In this document: in pieces, positions 49,172 to 59,935 of the stretch
Layout: the number at the start of each line of letters is the position of its first letter
How positions within the stretch are numbered: the stretch's first letter is position 1
From: Aquihabitans sp. G128
GTDB lineage: Bacteria; Actinomycetota; Acidimicrobiia; Acidimicrobiales; Iamiaceae
NCBI RefSeq assembly: GCF_019048865.1
Contig: NZ_CP077604.1
Coordinates: 248,001 to 312,000 of the forward strand
Reading direction: 5' to 3'
DNA: 64,000 nt
Made by a program: the position numbers and the translations under genes
Notes under the pieces: generated by a model
What the model saw: the letters and a program-made list of their open reading frames with translations, nothing else
What the model was told of the DNA's origin: nothing
Database searches by the model: none

Positions 49172-49601
49172 GGTGGCCGACAACGCCGCCCCCGGCCCCG
49201 ACGTCAGCGAGATCGACGACCGCGCCGACTCCCAGGTGCCCTGGCGGATCTTCGCCTTCATCGGGGCGTTCGTCCTGGTGATCTCCATCATCTACGGCGC
49301 CACCTCCGGCGAGGAGGCCGGCGCGGTCATGCTCACCGTCGCCGCCATCCTCGGCCTGTGGTGCGCGGTGTTCCTCTGGCGGAACCTGCGCCGCTACGAG
49401 GCCGGCACCTCCGGGCATCGAGGCGGCGACCACGAGGCCATGTACCTGCCCGAGGCCAGCCCCTGGCCCTTCGGCATCGGGCTCGGCCTCACCCTCGTGC
49501 TCAACGGCCTGCTCATCGGCACCTGGTTCCTGGTGCCGGGCGTGATGGTGCTGGTCCTGTCGCTGGCCGGCTTCGCCCGCCAGTCACGCCACCGGGCCTG
49601 A
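49164..49601 (+). CDS. ctaF: Cytochrome c oxidase subunit IV (actinobacterial CtaF)
   Basis: 145 aa, GTG 49164 within the end of ctaD. Four transmembrane segments in two pairs: [36 protein letters not shown], then [20 protein letters not shown] and [12 protein letters not shown], with the loop [14 protein letters not shown]. This matches actinobacterial subunit IV, a structural subunit of the aa3 oxidase. Confidence 0.9.
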   Translation: MAEVADNAAPGPDVSEIDDRADSQVPWRIFAFIGAFVLVISIIYGATSGEEAGAVMLTVAAILGLWCAVFLWRNLRRYEAGTSGHRGGDHEAMYLPEASPWPFGIGLGLTLVLNGLLIGTWFLVPGVMVLVLSLAGFARQSRHRA

Positions 49602-50594
49602 CCGGGCCCGGACCCAGAGCTCGCCCACCAGGACCGGGGCGAGCAGGCGGACCTCGAACCAGTAGCCCGTGAGGCCCGCCACCAGCAGGTAGGGGAGGGC
49701 GAGCAGCCAGTAGGCGCGCACCGCCGTGCGCGCCTCGCCCGACGTGCCGAGCCCGGCGACCTCGGCGGTGCCTCGCCACCAGACCAGGAGGGCGACGAGG
49801 AGCAGGGCGCCGACCCACCCGGTCAGGCGGCCGACGTTGCCGGCGAGGGTCAGGCCGCTCCAGAGCGACGGGCCGGCACCGCCCTGGGCGGCCCCCACCC
49901 GCACCGACGCGTAGGCCGCCACACCGGCCAGCGACGAGGTGGCGGCGATCGTGGCCAGGCGGCGGTCGTCGCGCCGGACCCACCACACGGCCCAGAGGGC
50001 GGCCACCGCCAGGAGCGCCGACTCGCGGTTGGCCACCCCCACCGCCACGAGCACCGGCGCGGCCAGGTCCCACGGGGGGCGGGCCGTGGCGGCGACCAGG
50101 GCCGCCAGGAGGAGCACGTAGGACAGCTGGTCGTAGGGGGTCACCACGTAGCCGGTGGCGGCCACGGCCAGGACGAGGGTGGCGAACACCAGGGTCCGGT
50201 GGGGCTCGGGGAGGCCGGCCCGACCGACCACGACGTGGGCGAGGGTGGCGAAGGCCAGGAAGGCCACCAGGTTCACCAGGGTCATGGCGCTGTAGAGGTC
50301 GCCGTGGGGGAGCCCCGCCCGCCCGGAGGGGGAGACCCAGCCGGGCAGCGGGTTGCCGATGACGTGGTGCACGGCGCGCACCAGCTCGCGGCCCACCACC
50401 CGCGGGCGGTACACGCCGTGGTCGTACTGGCCGTCGAAGGCGGCGCGGTCGTACAGGGCGCGGGAGAACCAGGTGCTGGCGGCGAAGGTCGAGGCCACGC
50501 CGGCCACCACGGCCACCGCGCCGTCGCGCCACGCCGCAGTGGCCGCCGGGGTGGCCGCCGCCCGGCGAGGCGGAGGTCCGGCTGTCGATGTCAT
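49584..50594 (-). CDS. Polytopic membrane protein, glycosyltransferase-like, uncharacterised
   Basis: 336 aa with about eight or nine hydrophobic helices and no soluble domain. An Asp after the first helix (AFDGQYDHG) and the conserved NRESALL loop resemble the DPM-type or GT-C glycosyltransferases (GT39/87 fold), but no firm family motif is seen. ATG 50594 with GGAGGGGA before it. The last 18 nt overlap the end of ctaF on the other strand. Confidence 0.7.
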   Translation of the reverse strand: MTSTAGPPPRRAAATPAATAAWRDGAVAVVAGVASTFAASTWFSRALYDRAAFDGQYDHGVYRPRVVGRELVRAVHHVIGNPLPGWVSPSGRAGLPHGDLYSAMTLVNLVAFLAFATLAHVVVGRAGLPEPHRTLVFATLVLAVAATGYVVTPYDQLSYVLLLAALVAATARPPWDLAAPVLVAVGVANRESALLAVAALWAVWWVRRDDRRLATIAATSSLAGVAAYASVRVGAAQGGAGPSLWSGLTLAGNVGRLTGWVGALLLVALLVWWRGTAEVAGLGTSGEARTAVRAYWLLALPYLLVAGLTGYWFEVRLLAPVLVGELWVRARSGPVA

Positions 50595-50665
50595 CGGTTC
50601 CCCTCCGCTCGAGCGGGGCGGAGCTTGGCACAACCCTCGCCGCCGGGGCCGCTGGTGCCGGGGGT

Positions 50666-50671
50666 TATCGT
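50666..50671 (+). promoter_or_regulatory. -10 box of leaderless membrane glycosyltransferase-like gene
   Basis: TATCGT, 6 nt before ATG 50678. Confidence 0.45.
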
Positions 50672-50677
50672 CCGGAG

Positions 50678-52202
50678 ATGGGGAGGCGCTGGGCGGCGGT
50701 GGTCGCCGCGACGGCGGCGGCGATGGCGGCCGCCACGATCTGGGACCCGCTGTCGTTCCTGGCCGACGACTCGTGGTTCTACCTCGTCATCGGGCGCAAC
50801 GTCGCCGACGGCCACGGCATCACGTTCAGCCGGACCATGCCCACCAACGGCTTCCAGCCCTTGTGGCAGGCCGTCGTGTCCGGGGTGCTGGTGGTGGCCC
50901 ACGCCCTGGGCGCGACGTCGCCCACCGCCGAGGCCCGGGCGGTCCTCGTGGTCGGCTGGGCGGTCCTCGGCGCCGCGCTCTGGCGGCTCGCCGCCCTGCT
51001 GGAGCGGCTCGGGGCCGGCCCGGCGGGGATCGGGCTGGGTTGCACGGGGGCGCTGGTGTTCGTCGGCGGCCTCCTCGCCACGGCGGGGAGCGAGGCCAAC
51101 CTGGTCCTGCTGGCCGTGGTCCTCGCCACCGGCGCCCTGCTGGACGTGCTCGCCCCGCCCGGGCCCACCACCGCTGCCGCCGCCCGCCTCGGGCTGCTGC
51201 TCGGCGTGCTGGTGCTCAGCCGGCTCGACACCGGCTTCGTGGCGGTCGCGGCCCTGGCGGCCGTGGTGCTCGCCGGCCACGGCGCGCGCATCGACCGGGT
51301 GCGAGCCGCGGTCGTGGCCGGCGGGGGCGCGGTGGTCGCGGTGGGGCCGTACCTGGCCTGGAACCTGGCCAGGTTCGACCACCTGCTGCCGATCGCCGGC
51401 GCCATCAAGCTCGACCGCAGCCAGCTGCTGTTCAACCTCCACGCCCTGGGCGTCACCGGCATCGGCCTCTTCGTGGCGATCGCCGCGCTGGCGCTGGTGG
51501 CCTTCGCCGGGCGACGCCCCACCCGGGCCCAGGCCGTCGCGTTCGCCGTGCCGCTGGCCGGGGGGCGTCGCGTCGAGCACGATCTACGTCCTGTGGGCGC
51601 CGGGCCGCTTCACGGACCTCGACTGGTACCGCATGCCCCACCTGCTGGCGGCCGCGGTGGCCGGCGCGCTGGCGGTCGAGCGGATCGGGGGCCGCTGGCC
51701 CCGGCTGCCGCCGCTCGCCCTGCCGGCGGTGGTCGTGCTGCTGGTGCCGGTGCTGGCCTGGGCCTTCACCACCCAGCGGGCCTTCGGCGCCAACCACGAC
51801 TTCTGGCACCCGATCGCCGACGCGTCCGAGGCCATGGACCGCCAGGTGCCGCCCGACGGCGTCCTCGCCAGCCTCGACTACCCCGGCGTGGTGGCCTCCT
51901 TCAGTGGCCGCCGGGTGGTGGCGCTCGACGGCTTGACCGGCGACTACGCCTTCCAGGACGACCTGGTCCGCCGGGGAGGCGAGTGCGCCCTGGCCCGCAA
52001 GGGCGTGGGCTGGCTGCTCGTCGACGACCTGGACCGGCTGCGCCCCGTCAGCGGTTCGCCCGGCAGCTACACGGTGCTGGTGACCAGCTGGCTGCACCAC
52101 GTCGACGTCGGCGAGCTGCGCCTCGATCCCGGCGACCGGGTGGCGCGCTTCGCCGGGACGCGCCTCAGCCTCTGGCGCATCCACCCGACCTGCTCGAGCT
52201 GA
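50678..52202 (+). CDS. GT-C type membrane glycosyltransferase-like protein (frameshifted)
   Basis: About 507 aa after repair. First helix, then DPLSFLADDSWFYLVIGRN with the acidic DD of GT-C enzymes in the first extracytoplasmic loop, ten or so further helices, and a soluble C-terminal domain of about 150 aa (from DRQVPPDGVLASLDYPG). The frame breaks in the six-G run 51560-51565: removing one G gives LAGGVASSTIYVLWAPGRF. GT-C enzymes use lipid-linked sugars to modify surface polymers or proteins. It is divergent from the 336-aa membrane protein at 49584-50594, so the two may work together. Confidence 0.72.
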
Positions 52203-52221
52203 GCGTCGGTGCCGGTCGGGC

Positions 52222-53728
52222 TCAGTCGGCGCCGGTGGCGACCGGTTCGTCGACGGCGTCCGCGGCGGGCGGTCCGTCGTCGAGGTGGTCGGCGGGGTCC
52301 TTGCCGGGCCCGTGGCGCAGCCGGCCCGGGATCTCCCGCCAGTGCACCTTGCTGGCGATGGGCAAGCCGTCGCGGGCCGACAGCTCCTTGCAGAGCCGGT
52401 AGGTCCCCCACGCCGCGATGGGCGGCAGGATGAACAGCGCGAACCGGAACGTCCACAGCACCGAGTTCACCGACAGGCCGAACGTGGTGGAGAGCACGTC
52501 GGCGGCGCCGCCCAGGAAGCAGATGCTGTAGAAGGCGATGGTGGCGACGCCCAGGGCGGTGCGCACCGGCCGCTGGCGGGGCCGGTCGTCGAGGTGGTGG
52601 ATGCCGTGGTCGCGCGTGACGCGCTTCCAGGAACGGCCAGGCGTAGAGCAGGCCGAACGTGGCGCCGGCGAGCAGCACGGCGGGGAAGAACGGGTTGGGC
52701 AGCTCGAAGCCGAAGAGCCGCACCTCCCAGCCCGGCATGATCCGCAGGGCGCCGTCGAGCCAGCCCATGTACCAGTCGGGCTGGCTGGCGGCGGACACCT
52801 CGGCGGGGTCGAAGGGGCCGTAGATCCAGATCGGGTTGATCTGCACCAGGCCGCCGAGCAGGCACAGCACCGACACGGTCAGGAAGAAGAGGCCGATGGC
52901 CTTGGCCGCGTAGGTGGGGAACACCCGCTCGCCCACGACGTTGTCCTCGCGGCGCCCCGGGCCGGGGAACTGGGTGTGCTTCTGGCGCACGATGATGAAC
53001 AGGTGCACCCCGAGCAGGACCGTGATGGCCGCCGGGATCAGCAGGATGTGGATGACGTAGAGCCGCTCGATGATGTCGGGACCCGGGAACTCCCCGCCGA
53101 AGAGCAGCGACGTCACCCAGGTGCCCACCAGCGGGATCGACAGGGCGATGGAGTAGGCGATCCGCAGGCCGGTGCCCGACAGCTGGTCGTCGAGCAGGGA
53201 GTAGCCGGCGAACCCGTTGAAGATCGCCAGGATCAGCAGGGTGCAGCCCACCATCCAGTTCAGCTCGCGGGGCTTGCGGAAGGCGCCGGTGAAGAACACC
53301 CGGGCGAGGTGCACGACCATGGTGGCCAGGAACAGCAGCGCGGCCCAGTGGTGGATCTGGCGCATGAGCAGGCCGGCGCGCACGTCGAAGGAGAGGTCGA
53401 GCGACGACTTGTAGGCGTGGGTCATCTCCACGCCGCGCAGCGCGGCGTACGAGCCGTCGTAGATGACCTTCTCGCTCGACGCATCGAAGAAGAACGTCAG
53501 GTACACGCCGGTGAGCAGCAGCACCACGAACGAGTAGAGCGACAGCTCCCCGATCATGAACGACCAGTGGTCCGGGAACACCTTGTTCAGCGCGGTGCGG
53601 GCGAACTTGGCGCCGCCGAGGCGGTCGTCCACCCAGCGAGCGCCCTTGAACGTGGCGGTCCGCGAGGACGCCGCCTTGGCCTTGGCGCTGGGCGTGACCT
53701 TCGGCAGCGGCGGGGTCTGCTTGCTCAC
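52222..53728 (-). CDS. qcrB: Ubiquinol/menaquinol-cytochrome c reductase cytochrome b (frameshifted)
   Basis: 501 aa after repair. Heme ligands in MRQIHHWAALLF and the IHILLIPAAITVLLGVHLFII helix, PEWY-equivalent QPDWYMGW, and a long actinobacterial C-terminal extension. The frame breaks at 52625-52626, where an extra T (A on the coding strand) turns LERVTRDHGIHH into LEARHARPRH. QcrB oxidises menaquinol in the bc1-aa3 supercomplex. GTG 53728 overlaps the qcrA stop. Such an essential gene is unlikely to be truly broken. Confidence 0.93.
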
Positions 53729-54662
53729 GATCGCACCGCCTTCACCGGTCTCGGTCCCAGAAGCCGGGCCCGACGGGCGAGGAGAAGTCGTCGGTGGCGA
53801 TGAGGTAGCCGTCGTCGTCGACGCCCAGCGGGAGCTGGGGGAGCGGCCGGGCCGCCGGCCCGAAGATGGGCTTGGCACCCTCGAGCACGTTGAAGGTGCT
53901 CTGGTGGCACGGGCAGAGCAGCTTGCCCTCGCCGGCCTGGTAGAGCCCGACCGGGCAGCCCACGTGGGTGCACAGCTTGGAGTAGGCGATGATCCCGTCG
54001 ACCACCCAGGCGTCACGGCCCTCGGCCAGGTCGAGCTTCTGGTTCGAGCGGGTGCGGATGACCAGCGTGGGCGAGTCGGCGTCGTCGGTGTGGTCCTCGG
54101 GGAACACGGTGAGCACGCCGTCGACGGCCAGGTCCTCCGGCTTGAGCGGGCTGTTGTCGGCCCGGACGAGGCGCACGCCGCCGGCGCGGCCCTTGGCCCG
54201 GGAGTACGCCGTCTCCTTGAGGCCCTTGCCGGGTCGGGGGCCGAGCGAGCGGATGGGGAAGAGGAGGGCGGCACCGAGCGCCGTGAGGGCGGCCCCGGCC
54301 GAGCCCAGCAGCAGGCGACGGCCCACCACGCTCTGCTCGCCGTGCTCGAAGGCGCTGCGGAAGTCGTCGATCTCCTCCTGGGTGGAGGCCAGCGACTCGC
54401 GCTCCTCGGTGACCTCGTCGTGGGGCATGAAGCGCTTGGCCCACACCACGATCCCGACGCCGATGCCGCCGGTGGCGACGGCGAGCATGAGCCCCTCGAG
54501 CTGGGTCTGGCCGCCCTGCCAGTAGACGACGCCGAGCCCGATGGCGGCCAGCGCGGCCACCAGGAAGCAGGCCGCGGCCAGCACCTCGGCCGAGGCGGTG
54601 GGCGGCGGGCCGGAGCGCTCCTGCTCGTCGTGCTCGGGCTCGTCGTGCTCCAGGTCGCTCAC
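53725..54662 (-). CDS. qcrA: Rieske iron-sulfur subunit of cytochrome bc1
   Basis: 312 aa; three transmembrane segments before the Rieske domain, a feature of actinobacterial QcrA. Cluster ligands CTHVGCPVG and CPCHQSTFN are intact (two Cys, two His, extra disulfide Cys). Carries electrons from menaquinol to QcrC. GTG 54662 overlaps the qcrC stop. Confidence 0.96.
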
Positions 54663-55498
54663 GAGCGCTTCCTCCGTCGGATGGGGCTGCGGGTGCCGAT
54701 CCAGAACACGCAGGCGAGCAGGGCGGTCACGCCGACGAACCAGGCCACGAAGCCCTCGGGCACGGGGCCGATGCGGCCCAGCGGCACGCCGCCGGGGTCC
54801 TCGGGCGCCTTGAGGTACTCGACGTAGGTGACGAGGTCGTCGAGCTGCTCGTCGCTGATGGTCGACGGTCCGAACACGGGCATCTGGCCCGGCCCGGCCC
54901 GCACCGCGCCGGCGACCTGCTCGGGCTCGGCCTTCGACAGGGCCGGAGCGGCCCGGCCGTAGGACAGGGCGCCGCCGCTGCCCGAGGCCGAGTGGCAGGC
55001 CTGGCAGTTGGCCCGGAACACCTTGCCACCGCGGGAGAGCGAGGCGCCGTCGAGGTCGACGGCGGGGAGGGCGGGCCCGTCGCCGAGGCTGCCGACGTAG
55101 GCCACCAGTGCGGCGATGTCGTGCTCGTCGTAGGCCGGGTCCTTGCGGTGGGGCTGCTCGTCGGGGTTGCCCAGGGGCATGCGCCCGGTGGAGAGGTAGT
55201 AGTAGGCCGCGGCCTCGCCGGCCTCTTCCAGCGACGGGCCCCGCTCGTTGTCGCCGGCGTCCTTGACGCCCTGGCCCTGGGTGCCGTGGCAGCTGACGCA
55301 GCCCACCAGGTAGAGCTGGCGCCCTTCGGCCACCAGGTCGCCATCGGCCTGGGCGGGGGAGCGGCCGGTGAGCAGGAACGTGACCACCAGGGTCAGCCCC
55401 AGGGCGGCGCCGACGGTCCAGCGGGCGAGGTGCCGTGTGGCGGGCGCGCCGCCGGCGGGCTCGGCCTCGGCTCCGGTCTCCGCGGCCGCCTCGGTCAC
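54659..55498 (-). CDS. qcrC: Diheme cytochrome c subunit of bc1 complex
   Basis: 279 aa; N-terminal anchor helix, two heme-binding motifs CVSCH and CQACH, and a C-terminal helix, the typical actinobacterial QcrC that replaces soluble cytochrome c. The first segment has [14 protein letters not shown] and the second [16 protein letters not shown] 55498 overlaps the ctaE stop. Confidence 0.95.
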   Translation of the reverse strand: MTEAAAETGAEAEPAGGAPATRHLARWTVGAALGLTLVVTFLLTGRSPAQADGDLVAEGRQLYLVGCVSCHGTQGQGVKDAGDNERGPSLEEAGEAAAYYYLSTGRMPLGNPDEQPHRKDPAYDEHDIAALVAYVGSLGDGPALPAVDLDGASLSRGGKVFRANCQACHSASGSGGALSYGRAAPALSKAEPEQVAGAVRAGPGQMPVFGPSTISDEQLDDLVTYVEYLKAPEDPGGVPLGRIGPVPEGFVAWFVGVTALLACVFWIGTRSPIRRRKRS

Positions 55499-56080
55499 TT
55501 GACCAGGTACACGACGGTGAACATGGCCACCCAGACCACGTCCACGAAGTGCCAGTAGTAGGCGGCCATCTCGACGGTGCGCTCGGCCGGGGCCTTGGAC
55601 CGCCCGCCGATCACGCCGGCGATCGACAGCAGGAAGATCAGGCCGCCGATGACGTGGAGGCCGTGGAAGCCGGTCATCAGGTAGAAGATCGACCCGTAGG
55701 CGTGGCTGCCGATGTGGAACGGCGCCTCGGCGTACTCCCAGGCCTGGTTGCCGATGAACACCGCGCCCATGGCGACGGTGGCCACCAGCCAGCGCACCGA
55801 CCCGGCCCGGTCCTCGCGGCGGGCGGCCAGCACGGCCAGGTGCATGGTGGCGCTCGAGGCCAGCAGCACGACGGTGGCGGCTGCGGTGCGGGCGGTGGCC
55901 AGTTCGACGCCCTCGGGGGGGCCAGATGCCGCCCTCGGCGTTGGCCCGGAGGGTGAACCAGGCCGCGAACAGCCCGGAGAAGAACATCAGCTCCGACGCG
56001 AGCCACACGACCATCCCCACCTGGAGCGGGTCGGGCGTGCGGGTCGAGGGGGGCTCGGCGGTCACCGTCGGTTCGGCCAC
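55495..56080 (-). CDS. ctaE: Cytochrome c oxidase subunit III (frameshifted)
   Basis: 194 aa after repair. [20 protein letters not shown] is the first helix of short actinobacterial subunit [19 protein letters not shown] and the final [21 protein letters not shown] are further family marks. The frame shifts in the seven-G run 55915-55921: with six, the sequence reads [17 protein letters not shown]. First gene of ctaE-qcrCAB. Start GTG 56080 is likely, though MVVW could also serve. Confidence 0.92.
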
Positions 56081-56137
56081 TGCCGTCGTTTCTACCAGGT
56101 CCCCTGGCGGCGACCCTCCCCCCGGAGGGCCAAGTCG

Positions 56138-56143
56138 TACCTT
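56138..56143 (+). promoter_or_regulatory. -10 box of leaderless ctaG promoter
   Basis: TACCTT, 7 nt before GTG 56151. Confidence 0.5.
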
Positions 56144-56150
56144 TGGTGGC

Positions 56151-56996
56151 GTGCCATCCATCACGCTCGGTGACGTCGTGCTCGGGTGGCGTCTCGATCC
56201 TGCCGCTGCGCTCGTCGCCGTGGCCGGGAGCGTCGCCTACGGGCGCGGCGTCCGCGACCTCGCCCGCCGGGGCCACCGGTGGCCCCGGCTGCGCACGACG
56301 GCCTTCGCGGTCGCCGTCGTCGCACTGGCGGTGGCCACCCAGTCGGGCATCGGCCGCTACGACGACCAGCGCCTCACCATCCACATGGTCCAGCACCTGC
56401 TGCTCGGCATGGTGGTGCCCTTCGCCCTGGTGTGCTCGGCCCCGCTGACCCTCGCCCTGCAGACCGGCCGGTCGGGTACCCGCCGGCTGGTGCGCAAGGC
56501 CCTGCACCACCCCGTGGCCCGCCTGGTCACCAACCCCATCGCCACGTGGGTGCTCTTCGGCGGCGGCATCGTCGCCATCTACCTGACCCCCCTGCTCGAC
56601 CTGAGCGCCCGCAACGGCCTGGTCCACCTGGCCGTGCACGTGCACCTGGTCACCACCGGCAGCCTGTTCCTGGCCGGCCTGGTGGGCGCCGACCCGTCCC
56701 CCCGGCCCCTCCCGCACGGCGCCCGGCTGCTCTCGGCGCTCACCGCGGTGCCGTTCCACGCCTTCCTCGGCCTGGCCATGCTGTCGGCCGACGCCCCGCT
56801 GGCGCCCCGGGCCTACCCGTCGCTGCCGGACCAGCGGACGGCCGCCGGGCTGCTGTGGGGGATGGGCGAGCTGTTCACCCTGGCCGTGGCCGCCGTGGTG
56901 GTCCGCCGCTGGTACGTCACCGACCAGCGCGCCGCCGCCCGCTTCGACCGCCAGGACGACGCCCGCCGCCTCGCCGCCGCCACCGAGCCCGAGTAG
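56151..56996 (+). CDS. ctaG: Cytochrome c oxidase assembly factor CtaG (caa3 type)
   Basis: 281 aa membrane protein of the caa3_CtaG family: [21 protein letters not shown] with the copper-type Met and His, [16 protein letters not shown], and [11 protein letters not shown]. It is needed for copper insertion into the CuB site in bacilli and actinobacteria. Divergent from ctaE, so it completes the oxidase locus. Confidence 0.9.
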   Translation: MPSITLGDVVLGWRLDPAAALVAVAGSVAYGRGVRDLARRGHRWPRLRTTAFAVAVVALAVATQSGIGRYDDQRLTIHMVQHLLLGMVVPFALVCSAPLTLALQTGRSGTRRLVRKALHHPVARLVTNPIATWVLFGGGIVAIYLTPLLDLSARNGLVHLAVHVHLVTTGSLFLAGLVGADPSPRPLPHGARLLSALTAVPFHAFLGLAMLSADAPLAPRAYPSLPDQRTAAGLLWGMGELFTLAVAAVVVRRWYVTDQRAAARFDRQDDARRLAAATEPE

Positions 56997-57051
56997 CCGG
57001 CGGGCCCTGGCCGGGACCGGTGCTCGGGCGCTCGTTGTCACCGGGGCTGCG

Positions 57052-57057
57052 TAGGTT
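57052..57057 (+). promoter_or_regulatory. -10 box of leaderless helicase promoter
   Basis: TAGGTT, 6 nt before GTG 57064. Confidence 0.45.
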
Positions 57058-57063
57058 GGCGGG

Positions 57064-59928
57064 GTGCCCGTCCCCGGACCGGCCGCGCTCGGGCGCGGCG
57101 TCGTCGTCAACGCAGGTGGCGCCATCCCGGCGCCGTGGATCACCGCGCCGGTGGTCACCGTCGACGACGCGGTCCTGAAGGCGCCGGCGGCCGTGGTCGC
57201 CGCCCTCCACGCGGCGTGGGCCGAGCGGGAGCCGGTGGTGGTGGAGCTGGCGGTGGACCCGGCCCGCTTCCGGGCACCGCAGGACGTGACCGATGCGCCG
57301 TGGCGGCTCGATCCGGACTTCGAGCCGTGGTTCGACCGGCTGCACTTCCTGGTCTGGGCCAACACCTACGACGCCCGGGCCGGTGACCCGATCTGGTGGT
57401 GGGGCCGCAAGGCGGCCCGCCTCGGGGCCACGCCCACGCCGGACGGCGCCACCGACGTCGCGCTGCCGGACGGCACCGAGGCGTGGGTCGACGGCGGCCC
57501 GCGGCGGCCCTGGTCGGCGGCCGACCTCGCCGGTGCGCCCGTCGTCCACAGCGAGTCGGTCGAGCTGGGCCGCCTGGCGGTCGGGCCCGAGCCGGTGGCG
57601 CCCGCTGCGGACCTGGCGCCGGACCAGTTGGCCGCGGTGGCCCACCAGAGCGGCGCGGCCCGGGTGATCGCGCCGGCCGGCTCCGGCAAGACGCGCGTGC
57701 TCACCGAGCGGCTGCGCCACCTCCTGGCCGACTGCGGCCTGGAGCCCGAGTCGCTCCTGGCGGTGGCCTACAACAAGGAGGCCCAGCTCGAGCTGGAGCG
57801 GCGCACCACCGGCTTCCGCCCCCGGGTCCGCACCCTGAACGCCCTCGGGTACTGGGTGCTGGCCGAGCACCGGGGTGGGGCGCCTTCGCTGCTCGACGAG
57901 CGCGACACCCGGCGCCTGGTCGAGTCGCTGCTGCCCGGCCGCCGCCAGCGTCGGGCCAACACCGACCCCATCGGTCCGTACCTCGAGGCCCTGGGCACCG
58001 TGCGCCTCGGCCTGCGGGACCCGGCCGAGGTCGAGGGCGAGCGGGACGACGTCGACGGCCTGGCCGACCTCTTCCGCCCGTACCGCATCCACCTGGCCGA
58101 CCGGGGCGTGGTCGACTTCGACGAGCAGATCTACGGCGCCATCGAGGTCCTCCTCGCCGACGGGGAGTTCCGGCGCTCCATGCAGGGGCGCTGCCGGCAC
58201 CTGCTCGTCGACGAGTTCCAGGACCTGACCCCCGCCCACGTGCTGCTCATCCGGCTCCTCGCCCTCCCGACGCTCGACGTGTTCGGCGTCGGCGACGACG
58301 ACCAGGTGATCTACGGCCACAACTCCGCCGACCCGGCCTTCCTCATCGACTACGGCGCCCTGTTCCCGGGAGCCACGCCCCACCCGCTCACGGTGAACTA
58401 CCGCTGCCCGGTCGAGGTGGTCGACGGCGCCCGCACCCTGCTGGCCTACAACCACCGGCGCGTCCCCAAGGAGATCACCGCCGGCCCCGACGCCGACCCC
58501 GCCACCGGCGCGCTGCGCGTGGTCCACCACGGCCCGGACGATGCCGCGCAGTCGATGGTCGACGTGGTCCAGGGCTGGCTGGCCGAGGACGGCGTGCTCC
58601 CGAGCTCGCTGGCGGTGCTGGCGCGGGTGAACTCGCTGCTGCTGGCCCCGCAGGTGGCGCTGGCCGAGGCCGGCCTCCCGCTGCAGTCCGTGCTGCGGCC
58701 CGAGGTGCTGGAGCGCACCGGCATGCGCGCCGCGCTGGCCTACCTGCGCCTCGGCGTGGCGGGCGACGCCATGAGCCCGCGGGACATCGTCGAGGTCATG
58801 CGGCGCCCCACCCGCGGCCTGCCGCAGTGGTTCCCCGATCGCCTGGAGCGGCGCAGCACGTGGAGCGTGGCCCAGCTCAAGGGCATCGCCGACCAGGTGC
58901 CGGACAAGGAGGCCGCCAAGGTGCTGCGCCTGGCCGACGACCTCGCCGCCGTGGTGGCCGCCGCCCGGGGCGGCACCACCCGCTCGGTGCTGGAGGTGGT
59001 GCGGGACGACATCGGCCTGGGCACCGCCATGGGCATGCTCGACCGCACCGGCGGCGGCCAGGGCTCCAGCCACCTCGACGACCTCGAGGGCCTGCTCGGC
59101 GTGGCCGACCTCCACCCGGACCCTGCCGGCTTCGAGCCGTGGCTGCGCCGGGTGTTCGGGCGCGAGGCCGACCCCGAGGGCATCACCCTGTCCACCATCC
59201 ATCGGGTCAAGGGCCGCGAGTGGGACCGGGTGCTCATCTTCGGCGTGGCCGACGGCGTGCTGCCGCACCGCCTCAGCACCGACGTCGAGGAGGAGCGCCG
59301 CGTGCTCCACGTGGGCATCACCCGTGGCCGCCACCGCGTGGCGGTGCTGGCCGACCGCACCCGTCGGTCGCCGTTCCTGGCCGAGCTGGCCGGCACCGCG
59401 CCGAAGCGGCCCGCCCCCCGCCCGGGCGAGGAGGCCGCGGCTCGCAAGGCCGAGGCCGTGCAGCCCCAGTTCAAGAAGGCGGCCAAGGGCAAGGGCGCCG
59501 CCGCCGCCGTCGACGGCATCGAGGTGCGCGAGGGCATGGTGCTCAAGGTCCTCGGTGGCTACGAGGGGGCGGTCGAGGAGGTCGACGGGCGCAGCGCCCG
59601 CCTGCGCCTGCCCACCGGCGGCACCCTGACCGTCCGCTACGGCGAGCGCGTGGAGCACGACGGGCGCACGGCGCCGCTCGCCCCGCCCACCGAGCTGTGG
59701 GGCGCCGCCGGCGTCGCCGAAGCGGCGCTGCGGGCCTGGCGCACCGCCCGCGCCAAGGCCGACGGCATGCCCGCCTACATCGTCCTCACCGACGCCAGCC
59801 TCCGTGGCATCGCCCTCTCGCGCCCCACCGACGCCGCCGGGCTCCTGGCCTGCGACGGCATCGGCCCCACCAAGCTCGAGCGCTACGGCGACGACGTCCT
59901 TGCCGCCCTCGACGAGGCGACCGGCTAG
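57064..59928 (+). CDS. UvrD/Rep superfamily I DNA helicase with N-terminal extension and HRDC
   Basis: 954 aa. Residues 1-190 form a Trp-rich N-terminal domain I do not recognise. Helicase motifs follow: Walker A APAGSGKTRVLTER (about 201), LVDEFQDLTPAH, GDDDQVIYG, NYRCP, and the late ITLSTIHRVKGREW and VEEERRVLHVGITRGR. A small barrel with KVLGGYEGAVEEVDG (about 820-865) looks like the PcrA/UvrD Tudor domain, and an HRDC domain (about 878-952) ends the protein. Together they resemble the actinobacterial UvrD2 with extra domains. DNA repair or replication-conflict role expected. Confidence 0.85.
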   Translation: MPVPGPAALGRGVVVNAGGAIPAPWITAPVVTVDDAVLKAPAAVVAALHAAWAEREPVVVELAVDPARFRAPQDVTDAPWRLDPDFEPWFDRLHFLVWANTYDARAGDPIWWWGRKAARLGATPTPDGATDVALPDGTEAWVDGGPRRPWSAADLAGAPVVHSESVELGRLAVGPEPVAPAADLAPDQLAAVAHQSGAARVIAPAGSGKTRVLTERLRHLLADCGLEPESLLAVAYNKEAQLELERRTTGFRPRVRTLNALGYWVLAEHRGGAPSLLDERDTRRLVESLLPGRRQRRANTDPIGPYLEALGTVRLGLRDPAEVEGERDDVDGLADLFRPYRIHLADRGVVDFDEQIYGAIEVLLADGEFRRSMQGRCRHLLVDEFQDLTPAHVLLIRLLALPTLDVFGVGDDDQVIYGHNSADPAFLIDYGALFPGATPHPLTVNYRCPVEVVDGARTLLAYNHRRVPKEITAGPDADPATGALRVVHHGPDDAAQSMVDVVQGWLAEDGVLPSSLAVLARVNSLLLAPQVALAEAGLPLQSVLRPEVLERTGMRAALAYLRLGVAGDAMSPRDIVEVMRRPTRGLPQWFPDRLERRSTWSVAQLKGIADQVPDKEAAKVLRLADDLAAVVAAARGGTTRSVLEVVRDDIGLGTAMGMLDRTGGGQGSSHLDDLEGLLGVADLHPDPAGFEPWLRRVFGREADPEGITLSTIHRVKGREWDRVLIFGVADGVLPHRLSTDVEEERRVLHVGITRGRHRVAVLADRTRRSPFLAELAGTAPKRPAPRPGEEAAARKAEAVQPQFKKAAKGKGAAAAVDGIEVREGMVLKVLGGYEGAVEEVDGRSARLRLPTGGTLTVRYGERVEHDGRTAPLAPPTELWGAAGVAEAALRAWRTARAKADGMPAYIVLTDASLRGIALSRPTDAAGLLACDGIGPTKLERYGDDVLAALDEATG

Positions 59929-59935
59929 CGAGCGC

